Below are positions 24,840 to 33,100 of a DNA stretch of 48,932 nt, in pieces. The stretch is from Streptomyces sp. rh34 (GTDB taxonomy: Bacteria; Actinomycetota; Actinomycetes; Streptomycetales; Streptomycetaceae). The notes below the pieces were generated by a model, which worked only from the letters and a program-made list of their open reading frames with translations, did not search any database and had not been told where the DNA came from. How positions within the stretch are numbered: position 1 is the stretch's first letter; each line of letters opens with the position of its first letter. A program made the translations under genes and the position numbers. The stretch covers positions 2,147 to 51,078 of the forward strand of contig NZ_NTGZ01000002.1 in the NCBI RefSeq assembly GCF_002551245.1, given 5' to 3'.

Positions 24840-25460
24840 TCAGGCAGATGTGTTGATGCCGAGCGTGAAGTCGAAGCTCCCCGCGCCGTAGCGGCCCAGG
24901 CCGATCATCACCAGGCCCGTCCCCTCCAGCCAGCGCGCCATGCCCAGGGGGCCGGTGTCCATCGGCCGCAGCCCGAGGCTCTTGATGAAGGCGTCGACAG
25001 TTGCCTTGGCCTCCGCGTCGTCGCCGGCGATGAGTACGTCCAGCGGTTTGCCCTGCGCCAGCATGTGACCGAAGACGGTGTTGAACGCCTTCACGACGTG
25101 CGCGCCGGCGGGGGCGGCCTTGGCGATCTCCTGCGCGCCGGAACTGCCGTCCGGGGTGAGGAGGCCCTGGGAATCGGGGGAGACGGGGTTGGTGATGTCG
25201 ATGATGACCTTGCCGTGCAGCGCGTCCCCGTACTCGTTCACCACCGTCGCCGCCCCGGCGTACGGCACGGCGAGGATGACGATGTCCCCGGCCGGGACGG
25301 CTCCGGCCGTCCCGACAGTGGCGCCGTCGAGCGACCCGGCCAATTCCTTGGCCTTGGCCGGGTCGCGGCCGATGATCTCGACGGCGTTGCCGCCGGCGAG
25401 CGCCCGGGCGGCCAGAGCGGCGGCCATGTTCCCCAGGCCGATAACGCTGATGCTGCTCAT
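24840..25460 (-). CDS. NADPH-dependent F420 reductase-like protein
   Basis: 206 residues from the ATG at 25460. The Rossmann start I-S-V-I-G-L-G-N-M-A (4-13) has Ala in place of the third Gly of GxGxxG, and is followed by an R-D-P strand end fitting NADP(H). The D-I-V-I-L-A-V-P-Y and K-V-I-I-D-I-T-N-P-V segments and the V-K-A-F-N-T-V-F motif are typical of F420-dependent NADP reductases and their many flavin/ketone-reducing relatives. The family normally transfers hydride between F420 and NADP. The neighbouring SDR and a divergent LysR suggest a small redox operon under its control. Confidence 0.82.
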   Translation of the reverse strand: MSSISVIGLGNMAAALAARALAGGNAVEIIGRDPAKAKELAGSLDGATVGTAGAVPAGDIVILAVPYAGAATVVNEYGDALHGKVIIDITNPVSPDSQGLLTPDGSSGAQEIAKAAPAGAHVVKAFNTVFGHMLAQGKPLDVLIAGDDAEAKATVDAFIKSLGLRPMDTGPLGMARWLEGTGLVMIGLGRYGAGSFDFTLGINTSA

Positions 25461-25484
25461 GGGTGTGCCTGCTTTCTGAAGCTG

Positions 25485-25509
25485 GACGGGACGACATTCC
25501 TGTCCCGTC
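25485..25509. promoter_or_regulatory. Inverted repeat upstream of the F420-reductase-like gene
   Basis: GACGGGAC and GTCCCGTC arms (8 bp) with a 9-base spacer, 24 bases upstream of the ATG at 25460. It may be an operator or a leader hairpin. The rest of the 337-base divergent region holds three near-copies of TGATTTCCGGC (25612-25650) and paired GTGCCGAATTC (about 25659-25682) of unknown meaning. Confidence 0.4.
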
Positions 25510-25756
25510 GTTGTTGACGGTCGTGTCGTCACCGCTGTCGAATGACGCGGCGGACAGCGCTCGATTCCCGCTGTGCGCATTCTGGGCCTGCGTGCTGCTG
25601 TCGAATCCGGCTCGATTTCCGGCTTGATTTCCGGCACTGATTTCCGGCATCGATTTCTCGTGCCGAATTCGTGTGCCGAATTCCCTTCGGCCCGTCCCCG
25701 TTGGTACCTCTGCAGGTTGTCATCGTCCTGATGGGGTGTCCAAGACTTCTTTTAGT

Positions 25757-25785
25757 CCCGGTGATACCCTGGAGGTATCACCGGG
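25757..25785. promoter_or_regulatory. Large palindrome at the lysR start, likely LysR site
   Basis: CCCGGTGATACC-CTGGA-GGTATCACCGGG, perfect 12-bp arms with a 5-base spacer. It includes the LysR-type T-N11-A core (25765-25777). It ends 12 bases before the lysR ATG and abuts its GGGAGG ribosome site, so binding should block lysR expression. Confidence 0.75.
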
Positions 25786-25797
25786 CCGGGAGGCGCC

Positions 25798-26709
25798 ATG
25801 GATCTGGACCTGCGCAAACTGCGCTATTTCGTCGCCGTGGCCGACCAGTTGCATTTCAGCCGCGCCGCCGATGAGCTGCACATCGCACAGCCGGTGCTCA
25901 GTCGGCAGATCCGCGCGCTGGAGCGGGATCTCGGCGCCTCGCTGTTCACCAGGGGCCGCCACGGTGTGGCGCTGACCGACGCGGGCCGACAACTCCTGGC
26001 CGATGCCGGTCCGCTGCTCGCCTCCGCGCACGCGGTCCGCCGCCGGGTGACCGTGGCGGCGCGCGGCAGCCGGCGGCTGACGGTCGGCTTCCGGGCGGGC
26101 GTCGCGGTCATCCCGGCGGCGCGGGCGTTCGAGGCCCGGCACCCGGACGTGGTCGTGGACGTACAGCGGATCGAATGGGGCGACCAGGCCACGATGCTGC
26201 TCGACGGCCGCATCGACGTCGGCTACGTGCGGCTGCCCATCGACGAGACCGGCCTGCGCGTCGTCCCGCTCTACACCGAGCCGCGGGTCGCGGTGCTGCC
26301 CGCCGGACACCGGTTGGCCGGCAAGGAGGCGGTCACCGAGGCCGACCTGGCCGGTGAGCCGCTGGTCTGGCACGCCGACCCGAGCACGCAGCCCACCAGG
26401 CGCCCGCACCCCAACGCCGGGTACCTGGTGCGCGGGGTGGACGAGACGCTCGAACACGTCGCGGCCGGCCGGGGCATCTCGTTCCTGGCCCGTTCGGCGA
26501 CCGTGTTCTACTCACATCCGGACATCAGCTACGTGCCCATCCCGGACCTGGCGCCCGACCAGGTGTGCCTCGCGGTGGCGGCCTCGCGCACCTCCCCGGT
26601 GATCGATGACTTCCTCACCGCGGCTCAGGCGATGGCCGAGACCACAGCGGAATGTGGGAACTACGAAATGTGGCAGCGCGGAGGCGATGCCGTCGCACAG
26701 CACGGTTGA
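25798..26709 (+). CDS. LysR-family transcriptional regulator
   Basis: 303 residues. The N-terminal winged helix-turn-helix is classic: L-R-K-L-R-Y-F-V-A-V-A-D, then F-S-R-A-A-D-E-L-H-I-A-Q-P-V-L-S-R-Q-I-R-A-L-E. The co-inducer domain starts at about residue 90 with L-T-V-G-F-R. GGGAGG lies five bases upstream of the ATG. It is divergent from the F420-reductase-like/SDR operon, the usual arrangement for a LysR regulator and its targets, and a 29-base palindrome sits at its own start, implying autoregulation. The last 20 or so residues are unusual and run towards a direct-repeat region. Confidence 0.92.
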   Translation: MDLDLRKLRYFVAVADQLHFSRAADELHIAQPVLSRQIRALERDLGASLFTRGRHGVALTDAGRQLLADAGPLLASAHAVRRRVTVAARGSRRLTVGFRAGVAVIPAARAFEARHPDVVVDVQRIEWGDQATMLLDGRIDVGYVRLPIDETGLRVVPLYTEPRVAVLPAGHRLAGKEAVTEADLAGEPLVWHADPSTQPTRRPHPNAGYLVRGVDETLEHVAAGRGISFLARSATVFYSHPDISYVPIPDLAPDQVCLAVAASRTSPVIDDFLTAAQAMAETTAECGNYEMWQRGGDAVAQHG

Positions 26710-26736
26710 GCAGCCCGACCGACAACAGCAGCACCG

Positions 26737-26810
26737 CAGCGCCACCTGAGGGAAGCGGCCACAGCGGCGGGGAAGACAGCGCCACCTGAGGGAAGCGGCC
26801 ACAGCGGCGG
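26737..26810. repeat. Two 34-base direct repeats
   Basis: The segment at 26737-26770 is repeated exactly at 26777-26810, separated by six bases (40-base period). It begins 27 bases after the lysR stop, and a partial match (CCACAGCGG) lies inside the lysR 3' end. No gene spans it. The rest of 26811-27039 holds only the tRNA terminator. Confidence 0.85.
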
Positions 26811-26961
26811 CGAAGTCGTTGAGCTCGGGTGAACCGCTTGTGCGGCAGCCCGGGCCCGACGCGGACGCGGAGCCATCGGGTCACGGGTCACGGGCCTCGG
26901 TTTCCCGTCGGGCCGTCGCCGGCGGTCTCCCGCGTACGCTCACGCACCCCCCGCACGCAAA

Positions 26962-26988
26962 CGGCCCCGGACGAGGAGTCCGAGGCCG
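26962..26988 (-). terminator. Terminator of the tRNA-Arg gene
   Basis: 11-bp arms (26962-26972 and 26978-26988) with one mismatch and a 5-base loop; on the minus strand it is followed by GTTTG. It lies 51 bases downstream of the tRNA 3' end. Confidence 0.7.
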
Positions 26989-27039
26989 AGCAGAAGCCCT
27001 CCCCGGGGGTGGACCCCAGGGCGGAGCGGTAACGCGTTG

Positions 27040-27112
27040 TGCCCCCGGCAGGATTCGAACCTGCGACACCCGCTTTAGGAGAGCGGTGCTCTATCCCCTG
27101 AGCTACGAAGGC
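27040..27112 (-). tRNA. tRNA-Arg (anticodon CCU)
   Basis: 73 bases folding as a complete cloverleaf on the minus strand. The 7-bp acceptor GCCTTCG/CGGGGGC has two G-U pairs. The D arm is GCTC/GAGC, the anticodon stem CCGCT/AGCGG has loop CTCCTAA, the variable loop is GTGTC, and the T arm GCAGG/CCTGC has TTCGAAT. Anticodon CCU reads AGG arginine codons. CCA is not encoded. No integrase gene or tRNA-end duplication is nearby, so it does not look like an attachment site. Confidence 0.95.
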
Positions 27113-27380
27113 CGGGGCTTGCCGAAAACCTTGCCGGAAAACCCAGTGGGAATGCCGGGCGGAGTGAGGCAAACGCCCTGGTCATACAACCCTGTGGCGG
27201 TGCGCGGTAGGGATCCGGAAGGACACTTTCCCGAGCAGGCGCACTGGAGGCCGACTGACCGCTGACAGCCTAGCGGATAGGGATTGCGGAGGTCGCCCCC
27301 GTTGCCGCTGTGCGCCGCAGTACCTTCGCGCCGCAGCTCGACACGGTACCTGGGACTCGGGCCCGACCTCGGAATACCAG

Positions 27381-27410
27381 AGGGCGGCACCCCTCCCGGG
27401 ATGCCGCCCT
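27381..27410 (-). terminator. Terminator of the AGCS symporter gene
   Basis: AGGGCGGCA and TGCCGCCCT form a 9-bp stem with a 12-base loop that can pair further. It lies 35 bases past the stop at 27445. Between here and the tRNA (27113-27380) I see no gene. Confidence 0.65.
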
Positions 27411-27444
27411 TCGATGCCTACGGTCGCGCGGGGGCGCGTCCGGG

Positions 27445-28893
27445 TCAGAGCGAGCCGACCGGCATCCGCCCCTGCGGTGTGGCGTCCTGGTCCGACGTGC
27501 CCCAGCATTCCACCTCGCCGCGCAGGCCCGGAACCCGGTCCTTGCGGAAGACCGGGTCGAGGCCTTGGCGGCGCTGGGTGAGGTAGTCGTCGAGGAGGCG
27601 GAAGGCGACCGCACTGAGGGGGATGATCGCGATCAGGTTGACCAGGGCCATCGCGCCCATCGTGACGTCCGCGAGGCTCCAGACCAGCGGGACGGAGCCG
27701 ATCGCGCCGAGGACGGCGCAGGCGATGACCATCGCACGGTACGTGCTCATCACGCTCTTGCTGCGGGTGATGAACTGGATGTTGGACTCGCCGTAGTAGT
27801 AGTTACCGATCATGGAGCTGAAGGCGACCATGAAGACCACGAGGGTCAGCAGGTGACCGGCCCAGTCGCCGAGCGCGCTGGTGAAGGCGGCCTGCGTGAC
27901 GTCCGCGCCGCCGCGCTCACCGAGGGTCGGGTTGGCGGAGAGGATCACGAAGGCGGTCATGGTGCAGATGACCAAGGTGTCGAAGTAGACGCCGAGGGCC
28001 TGGACCAGGCCCTGCTTGACCGGGTGCGTGGTCTCCGCGGCCGCGGCGGCGTTCGGGGCGGAACCCATGCCCGCCTCGTTGGAGAACATGCCGCGCCGCA
28101 CGCCCTGCAGGATCGCCGTACCCACGGCGCCGCCCGCGACCTCGCGGAAGCCGAAGGCGCCGCCGATGATGTCGCCGAGCATGCCCGGCACGTTGCCGAG
28201 GTTGAGGAGCACGATGACCGCGCCGGTCAGCAGGTAGAGCGCGGCCATCACCGGGATGATGACCTTGGTGACGGCCGTCAGGCGCTTCACGCCGAAGAAC
28301 ACCGCGAGCGCGAGCAGCACGGCGAGCACGCCGCCGAGGACGGGACTGAACCAGGAGGCGTCCGAGCCGAAGGAGCCCTTCGTGGCCACCGTGATCGTGT
28401 TGGACTGCACCGCGGTCAGCACGAACCCGAACGTCAGCGTGATCAGAACGGCGAAGACCACGCCGAGCCAGCGCATTCCGAGAGCCTTCTGCATGTAGTA
28501 GGCCGGGCCGCCTCGGTACGTACCGGGCTCGGTGTCGCGCACCTTGTACAGCTGGGCCAGGACCGACTCGACGAACGCCGAGGCTCCGCCTACCAGGGCC
28601 ATCATCCACATCCAGAAGACGGCTCCGGGGCCGCCCATGGTGATCGCGGTGGCCACACCGGCGATGTTGCCGGTGCCGATCCGCGCGGCGGCGGAGATGG
28701 TGAAGGCACCGAAGGGGCTGACGCCGGACTGCGGCTTGTCCCTGACGACCCGCAACATTTCCGGAATCAGGCGGATCTGCACACCCTTGGAGCGCAGCGT
28801 GAACCAGACGCCGGCGACGGCGACCAGCGGAATCAGCAGGTATGTCCAGAAGACGTCGTTGAGCTCGACGACCCAGGTTTCCAACGTGCCCAT
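27445..28893 (-). CDS. Alanine/glycine:sodium symporter (AGCS family)
   Basis: 482 residues, about 11 hydrophobic helices. Family hallmarks: R-I-G-T-G-N-I-A-G-V-A-T-A-I near residue 70, G-G-P-G-A-V-F-W-M-W, G-T-Y-R-G-G-P-A-Y-Y-M near 125, and G-M-F-S-N-E-A-G-M-G-S-A-P-N around 270. These line the amino-acid and Na+ path in the LeuT-like fold. The ATG at 28893 gives the usual M-G-T-L-E-T-W start; AAGGA lies somewhat far upstream. The promoter probably lies in an AT-richer stretch at about 29065-29090, where GCCC-GATAT-GGGC (29077-29089) is a small palindrome. It imports D- or L-alanine or glycine with sodium. Confidence 0.92.
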   Translation of the reverse strand: MGTLETWVVELNDVFWTYLLIPLVAVAGVWFTLRSKGVQIRLIPEMLRVVRDKPQSGVSPFGAFTISAAARIGTGNIAGVATAITMGGPGAVFWMWMMALVGGASAFVESVLAQLYKVRDTEPGTYRGGPAYYMQKALGMRWLGVVFAVLITLTFGFVLTAVQSNTITVATKGSFGSDASWFSPVLGGVLAVLLALAVFFGVKRLTAVTKVIIPVMAALYLLTGAVIVLLNLGNVPGMLGDIIGGAFGFREVAGGAVGTAILQGVRRGMFSNEAGMGSAPNAAAAAETTHPVKQGLVQALGVYFDTLVICTMTAFVILSANPTLGERGGADVTQAAFTSALGDWAGHLLTLVVFMVAFSSMIGNYYYGESNIQFITRSKSVMSTYRAMVIACAVLGAIGSVPLVWSLADVTMGAMALVNLIAIIPLSAVAFRLLDDYLTQRRQGLDPVFRKDRVPGLRGEVECWGTSDQDATPQGRMPVGSL

Positions 28894-29751
28894 GTGGATG
28901 TACCCGGTTCCTTGTGAGTCGGGGAATCGGCCCGGTCTCTGCGTGCGCGTACAGGTCGTGTACGGAGCGGAGGGTCGGCCCGGACGGAGCGGAGCCGAAT
29001 ACTCCGCAAACGACAGGACTCTAGGCCGGGGTGACCGCCCCTGCCTATGGCCCCGAAAGTGGTCTATCTCATATAAGCCCGATATGGGCGGGAAACCCCC
29101 GGCCGCGGCCGTCGTCAGAGCGGGTCGCCGACGCCCCCTCCGCCGTCGGCTGCCGGTGCCGGCTTGCCCACCGGTCTGTTCTGTTCGACGGGACGTGTCC
29201 GCGTCATTGGGCTGCGGAGGATGTCGAGGCGTATCGCCGTCCAGGGTCGCGCGCCGGCTGCGGGCCGCGCCGAGACCTCGTCCTCGTTGTGGAGGAGGCC
29301 GTCGCGGAGGTCGATGACGGCCGGGGGACGGCGTCTCGCCTGACGCCGGTGGGCTCGGGCGGCAGGCAGTGCCCGCGGTGGCGCCGCTGTGGCACGGCGG
29401 CGTTCGACGGCCTGACGCAGGAGCGGCCCGGTCCACGTCAGCCCACCCGCGGATCGGCGCACGCGGAAGGCGTCGGCCGGTCGTCCGTCGCGAGGGCTCC
29501 CCTGGAGCATGGGGCCCTGTTCCTTGCTGATGGACATCGACGTCGCGCAAACACAAGGCGATTGGCCCGCCGCCATGAACGGGCGCCGGCCAGGGTGTCG
29601 TTGCGGGACGTCCTGCCCGACTTCGCCGACGAACTCGTCGGGCGGACGACCCTCCCGGATCCGTGCGCGCCGCTCGTCCGGCCTTGGCCCCGCGCCCCCG
29701 TCCGCATAGCGTCTCGCGTAGCAGCCAGCGTCAGCGCGAGAGAGGCCGTCC
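28894..29751. other. 858-base region without a convincing gene
   Basis: The first 200 bases are the promoter and leader of the leftward AGCS gene. From about 29100 to 29740 several frames are open, but none has the codon bias and composition of its neighbours. One plus-strand frame contains D-V-L-P-D-F-A-D-E-L-V-G near 29597-29640, which looks like a fragment of a real streptomycete protein, so a decayed gene is possible. No RNA gene was recognised. The last bases (GAGAGG) are the ribosome site of the ligase gene. Confidence 0.5.
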
Positions 29752-31569
29752 GTGCCGCACACCCACCCGTCCCCGCCCCCGGCCCCCGAAGACGCCGGGG
29801 CCCCCGCGGAACGCGCCCGGCGCGCCGCGCGCATCGAGGCCTCCCTCACCGCGCCCGGCGCGCCCTTCGCCGTGGTCGTCGGCGAGCAGGGGACGCCGGA
29901 GTACGCCGACGGGCCCCGTACGCTGCGGGAGTTCGTGGAGACCACCTGGGCCTACCGGGACGCGCCGTTCCTCGTCGCCGGTGAACAGCGGTACTCCTAC
30001 GCCGAGTTCTTCGCCGCCGCCTCCGCCCTCGCCGTACGCCTGCGGGAGCGGTACGGGCTGGAATCCGGCGACCGGGCCGTGATCGCGATGCGCAACCACC
30101 CCGAGTGGCAGATCGCCTTCTGGGCCGCCCAGTTGGCCGGTCTCGTCGCCGTACCGCTCAACGCCTGGTGGACCGAGGAGGAGTTCGGCCACGCACTGGA
30201 GGACTGCGAGCCCGGGGTGCTCCTCGTGGACGGGGAGCGGCTGGGGCGGGTCTCCGGCTGGGCCCGGCGGACCGGGACGCGCGTCGTCCTCTTCCACGGG
30301 GACCACGGGGACCACAGGAACCACGGGAACCACGGCGAGGTGGACGACACCGGGCTCGCGACCGGGCTGCGCGTCGAGCGGTACGAGGAGTTTCCCGCCC
30401 CCGATCCACTGGCCGCGCCGCCCGACGTGGAGCCCCGGCCCGAGGACGACGCCACGATCCTCTACACCTCCGGCACCACCGGCCGTCCCAAGGGCGCGGT
30501 GGCCACCCAGCTCGCCCAGGCCGGGGCCGCGCTCAACCCCCGCTACCACGCGGCGGCCTCCGCGCTGGCGCGCGGTGTCATTCCGGGGCAGGGGCCCGCC
30601 CCCGTCTCCCTCATGACGTTCCCGTTCTTCCACGTTGCCGCGTTCACCGGCTTCTACGGTGCGATGGCGGTCGGCGGAACCCTCGTCCTGATGCACAAAT
30701 GGGACGCGGACGAGGCGCTGCGGCTGATCCGTGCGCACGGCGTCACGCACTTCGCCGGGGTCCCTGCCACCGGCCTCCAGCTGCTGGAGGCCGCGGAGCG
30801 GGCCGGGGACGGGCTGGAGAGCCTCACGCTGTTCAGTACCGGGGGAGCCCCCGCCCCGCCCGCCCTGATCGCCCGCCTCACCTCCCGGTACGGCGAACGC
30901 GTCGAGCCCCGCAACGGCTACGGGCTCACCGAGACCAGCGGCGGGGTCCTCGCGCACTTCGGGGACGAGTACCGGGCGGAGCCGGGCGGCGTGGGACGGC
31001 CCACCCCGGTCACGGAGGTGAGGGTCGCCGGGCCGTCGGGCGAGGAGCTGCCCGACGGGGAGCCGGGGGAGCTGTGGCTGCGCGGCCAGTCGCTGTTCCG
31101 CGGCTACTGGCGCGACGCGGCGGCGACCGAGGAGGCCTTCGGCGAAGGCGGCTGGTTCCGTACGGGGGACCTCGCCGTACGCCGCGAGGGGCGGGTCTCC
31201 ATCGTCGACCGGCTCAAGGACGTCGTGATCCGGGGCGGCGAGAACGTGTACTGCGTCGAGGTCGAGGGCGTCCTGCACGACCACCCCGACGTGGCCGACG
31301 CCGCCGTCCTCGGCGTCCCGCACCCGGTGCTGGGGGAGGAAGTGGCGGCCGTCGTCCGGCCGCGCCCCGGGGCCGGGGTCACCGCCGGGGCCCTGCGCGA
31401 GCACGTCGGCGGGAGGCTCGCCGCCTTCAAGGTGCCCGCCCGGGTGCTGTTCACCGACGAGCCGCTCCCGCGCAACGCCACCGGGAAGCTCCTCAAGCAC
31501 CGGCTCCGGGCCTTCGTGGAGTCCGATGCGGCGTGCGCTCCGGGCGCCGAGCCGCTCACGGGCGTGTGA
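29752..31569 (+). CDS. AMP-forming acyl-CoA synthetase/ligase
   Basis: 605 residues from the GTG at 29752, preceded by GAGAGG. An ANL-superfamily enzyme: the P-loop Y-T-S-G-T-T-G-R-P-K-G at about 238-248, a N-G-Y-G-L-T-E-T-S-G segment near 386-395, F-R-T-G-D-L-A, the hinge D-R-L-K-D-V-V-I-R-G-G-E-N-V-Y, and the catalytic Lys in P-R-N-A-T-G-K near the end. It should adenylate a carboxylic acid and pass it to CoA. Residues 183-196 form a His-rich loop made by repeated G-D-H/N-H-G units. Its last 14 bases overlap the convergent metalloprotease gene. Acid substrate is not predictable here. Confidence 0.9.
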   Translation: MPHTHPSPPPAPEDAGAPAERARRAARIEASLTAPGAPFAVVVGEQGTPEYADGPRTLREFVETTWAYRDAPFLVAGEQRYSYAEFFAAASALAVRLRERYGLESGDRAVIAMRNHPEWQIAFWAAQLAGLVAVPLNAWWTEEEFGHALEDCEPGVLLVDGERLGRVSGWARRTGTRVVLFHGDHGDHRNHGNHGEVDDTGLATGLRVERYEEFPAPDPLAAPPDVEPRPEDDATILYTSGTTGRPKGAVATQLAQAGAALNPRYHAAASALARGVIPGQGPAPVSLMTFPFFHVAAFTGFYGAMAVGGTLVLMHKWDADEALRLIRAHGVTHFAGVPATGLQLLEAAERAGDGLESLTLFSTGGAPAPPALIARLTSRYGERVEPRNGYGLTETSGGVLAHFGDEYRAEPGGVGRPTPVTEVRVAGPSGEELPDGEPGELWLRGQSLFRGYWRDAAATEEAFGEGGWFRTGDLAVRREGRVSIVDRLKDVVIRGGENVYCVEVEGVLHDHPDVADAAVLGVPHPVLGEEVAAVVRPRPGAGVTAGALREHVGGRLAAFKVPARVLFTDEPLPRNATGKLLKHRLRAFVESDAACAPGAEPLTGV

Positions 31570-32833
31570 CCCGCACCCGGTAGGCGCCGTCCTCGTCCTC
31601 GTCCAGCACGGATATCCGTACGCCGTTGGCCCGGTCGATGAAGGTCTGGCCGGGGCGGAACGGGGCGTCGGACAGTTCCGCGTGCACGTTGGGGCGGCGG
31701 GTGCAGCCGCCGCTGTCCTCGGTGGCGTCGGCGACGGAGACCGGGCCCTGGCCGGTGTCCACGTCGGAGCTGACCTTGTAGATCAGCACCCCCGGTCGGC
31801 AGACCGCCTCGTCGTTGCCCGCCGCCGTACGGACCTCCACGGCGTAGCCGGACCGGTCGCTCAGCGGGACGAAGGCGAGCTTGGTGCCGCCCTCGGTGGC
31901 CAGCGGGCCGAGCGTGTGCTCGCTGACGCCGGGCTGCGAGGCGCAGCTGATCTGCTCGTTGTCGAGCCAGCCGAGCTTCCACTTGTGCCAGGCCAGGAAG
32001 TCGTTGTTGGCGCCCCAGTCCTCGGACATGATGTCCCAGTGCCCGACCGAGCCGCCGCCCTCCATGGTGTAGAGGTCGGGCAGTCCGAAGACATGGCCGT
32101 TCTCGTGCGGCAGGACGCGGTAACCGGTCTCTGCGTACGACCCCGATCCGTCGTCCTGGCGGCTGTAGACGAACGACGTGTTGGAGAGCGGGACACCGTC
32201 CGCCGCCGGGGCCTCGTCGTTGCCGGAGAAGGTCACCGAGAGCACGGTGTCCAGCGCGGAGGGGCCGGCGTTCGGGCTGACCAGGACGTTGACCAGGTCG
32301 TACGCGGAGAAATCGACCCGGGGGTCGGCGGCCGCGACGATGTCCTTCACCAGCTGGCGGTAGCCCGGCTCGAAGGGTGAGCCGCGCTCTATCCCGTACT
32401 CCGTGAACGCCATCGGCATCCGCAGCCAGTCCTTGACGGGGGCCTCGGGCCGGTAGACGAGCCGGCCGTAGGAGCTGGCCCTGAACCACTCGGAGGTCTG
32501 CGGGAAGAACTCCGCGTACCGGTCGGTCGCGGGTTCCGTTCCCTCCGCGTCCGGGAAGTCGATCATCAGGTTGAGCGCCTTGATCTCGCCGGTCGACCGG
32601 GCGTAGCCGGGCGGGGTCGGCAGGCCCTCGGACATCTGCACGCCCATGGTGGCGGAGATCCGGCACGGGGCGAGCGCGGAGTCCTGGCTGGTGGCCGCCG
32701 GGCCCGCCGAGGCGCGGCCGGTGGTCGGCAGGGTGGTGCTGGCCGAGGCCATGGCCGCTATGACCAGCGCGGTCGCTCCGGCCAGGGCGACCGGGCGGCG
32801 GTGTCTGCGTATCCGGTGGCGGGGCTGCTGCAT
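31556..32833 (-). CDS. Secreted M6-family metalloprotease
   Basis: 425 residues. An Arg/His-rich start and a hydrophobic helix (about 14-32) form a signal peptide. The zinc site H243-E-N-G-H247-V-F-G-L-P-D253 gives the HExxHxxGxxD motif with Asp as third ligand, and the Met-turn region D-I-M-S follows near 267-270. The N-terminal part has L-N-L-M-I-D-F-P-D, typical of InhA-like M6 peptidases. The C-terminal portion is a beta-rich domain. It should act outside the cell on proteins. It ends inside the 3' end of the ligase gene and is divergent from the TetR gene at 33101. Confidence 0.9.
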   Translation of the reverse strand: MQQPRHRIRRHRRPVALAGATALVIAAMASASTTLPTTGRASAGPAATSQDSALAPCRISATMGVQMSEGLPTPPGYARSTGEIKALNLMIDFPDAEGTEPATDRYAEFFPQTSEWFRASSYGRLVYRPEAPVKDWLRMPMAFTEYGIERGSPFEPGYRQLVKDIVAAADPRVDFSAYDLVNVLVSPNAGPSALDTVLSVTFSGNDEAPAADGVPLSNTSFVYSRQDDGSGSYAETGYRVLPHENGHVFGLPDLYTMEGGGSVGHWDIMSEDWGANNDFLAWHKWKLGWLDNEQISCASQPGVSEHTLGPLATEGGTKLAFVPLSDRSGYAVEVRTAAGNDEAVCRPGVLIYKVSSDVDTGQGPVSVADATEDSGGCTRRPNVHAELSDAPFRPGQTFIDRANGVRISVLDEDEDGAYRVRVTRP

Positions 32834-32988
32834 CGAGGCGCCTTCGGGGTCCGCGGCAGTCGGCCGACCCCTGACTGCGCTCTGGCGATCAGCCTGTGCC
32901 GGGTGGTCCGGGGCCGCTCGCTGGGTGCGCCGATCGGAGGGTTTTCCGCCAGAAGCGATGTGGTTCAGGTCACGTTCTGGCGGGAAAT

Positions 32989-33049
32989 AAGCGGGGACCC
33001 TCTCCCCGTTTGCATACGTGTCCCCGCTAAACGGGGAAATGGTCCCCGG
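32989..33049. promoter_or_regulatory. Cluster of CGGGGA/TCCCCG operators upstream of tetR
   Basis: Three overlapping or adjacent inverted repeats share the half-site (A)CGGGGA: AAGCGGGGA-N5-TCCCCGTTT (32989-33011), TCCCCGCTAAACGGGGA (33021-33037) and CGGGGA-AATGG-TCCCCG (33032-33048). They sit 52-112 bases upstream of the TetR start, in the gap to the divergent metalloprotease gene, and look like autoregulatory TetR sites. Confidence 0.7.
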
Positions 33050-33100
33050 TTACCGACGGGCGCTGACCGGCTACACAGAGGGAAGGGAAGGAGCGTCGTC

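Noticed and set aside
27040..27112. tRNA-Arg as an integration site
   Set aside because: No integrase, excisionase or repeated tRNA 3' end was seen in the window, and the neighbours look like core genes.
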